Below are positions 5,900 through 6,191 of a stretch of DNA of 6,191 nucleotides, one piece after another. The DNA comes from Chloroflexota bacterium (GTDB lineage Bacteria; Chloroflexota; Anaerolineae; B4-G1; SLSP01). Position numbers and translations under genes: made by a program. Below the pieces are notes generated by a model, which had not been told where the DNA came from, ran no database searches, and was given only the letters and a program-made list of their open reading frames with translations. Position 1 is the first letter of the stretch, and each line of letters begins with the position of its first letter. The DNA lies in the NCBI GenBank assembly GCA_022707725.1, contig JAKJAB010000221.1, forward strand, positions 1-6,191, given 5' to 3'.

Positions 5900-6191
5900 A
5901 AATACTACAGGCAGGTTATCGCAAGATACGGGATCTGCTGGAGGCGGACCGGGTCTATGTGGCGTTGTACGATCCCAGGCGCAAGTATCTTGAATTTCCC
6001 CTGGTCGAACCGCAGGATGAGAAGGTCAGCGCGGAGTCGATGAGATGGAACGAGCGGCCTTTGCGCGCCCCTGAGCGACCTGCAAACAACGGCGTCCACA
6101 TCCTGTCGCCCGATCGGGTGATCGACGAACGCAAGAGCGTGCTCGATGATCACGTCGCGCCAGCGGAGTTCGAGGCCGCCAAATTGACTTA
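5878..6191 (+). CDS. GAF-domain protein, N-terminal fragment cut by the window edge
   Basis: The frame is open from ATG 5878 to the right edge (104 codons and two bases), overlapping the last 22 bases of gene 2 in a different frame. After a short helix (residues 4-22) it shows the first strands of a GAF domain: RVYVALYDPRRKYLEFPL at 25-42. This closely parallels the last GAF of gene 1, which has NMYIALYD (residues 1318-1325) followed by VRFPL. Both then have a Trp in a loop (KGWQP against MRWNE) and a later hydrophobic strand beginning the second half. Residues 62-75 correspond to the part where GAF8 has WIIRERRPLL, here altered. The overlap and strong ribosome binding site indicate translational coupling with the AlaRS-like gene. 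What follows the GAF start is unknown: it could be another multi-GAF sensor or a GAF fused to an effector. GAF assignment is moderately sure because only the N-terminal half is visible. Confidence 0.75.
   Translation, partial: MASDRVVKILQAGYRKIRDLLEADRVYVALYDPRRKYLEFPLVEPQDEKVSAESMRWNERPLRAPERPANNGVHILSPDRVIDERKSVLDDHVAPAEFEAAKLT

Overview
The window holds three genes, all on the + strand and packed head to tail, and it looks like a piece of one operon from a free-living bacterium. The first gene is cut by the left edge and the third by the right edge. There are no recognisable RNA genes, mobile elements or CRISPR arrays, and no promoter or terminator. Protein-coding sequence fills the window except for 12 bases between genes 1 and 2. 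The host is most likely a member of the Chloroflexota or a similar signalling-rich environmental lineage. This rests on the very long tandem GAF array, the moderate-to-high but uneven GC content, and a Cys-rich loop in the AlaRS-like protein of a kind I associate with AlaRS from such lineages. It is an inference with low to moderate confidence, since no marker gene is present.

Bases 2-4444 encode at least 1480 residues of a giant sensor: the C-terminal two thirds of a response-regulator receiver domain, a short helical linker, then eight consecutive GAF domains. It ends shortly after the last GAF with no histidine kinase, GGDEF, EAL, PP2C or DNA-binding output domain.

Bases 4457-5899 encode a 480-residue class II aminoacyl-tRNA synthetase homologue of the alanyl type. 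It matches only the catalytic plus tRNA-recognition half of AlaRS and lacks the editing and C-terminal domains. The ATP-binding framework is kept (motif 2 Arg, motif 3 Arg). The residues that normally hold the alanine amino group and read the G3:U70 identity pair appear replaced. It is therefore probably not the housekeeping AlaRS but a repurposed adenylating or ligating enzyme.

Bases 5878-6191 start a third gene, translationally coupled by a 22-base overlap. Its N-terminus resembles the beginning of the last GAF domain of gene 1.

The layout (phospho-receiver plus GAF sensor, truncated AlaRS-like enzyme, second GAF protein) suggests a signalling unit in which the AlaRS-like protein is a regulated effector or modifying enzyme. 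That functional link is inference from gene order only. The most unusual points are the degenerate yet framework-preserving AlaRS core, its in-frame adjacency to the sensor gene across a single stop codon, and a cluster of strong inverted repeats inside its coding sequence.
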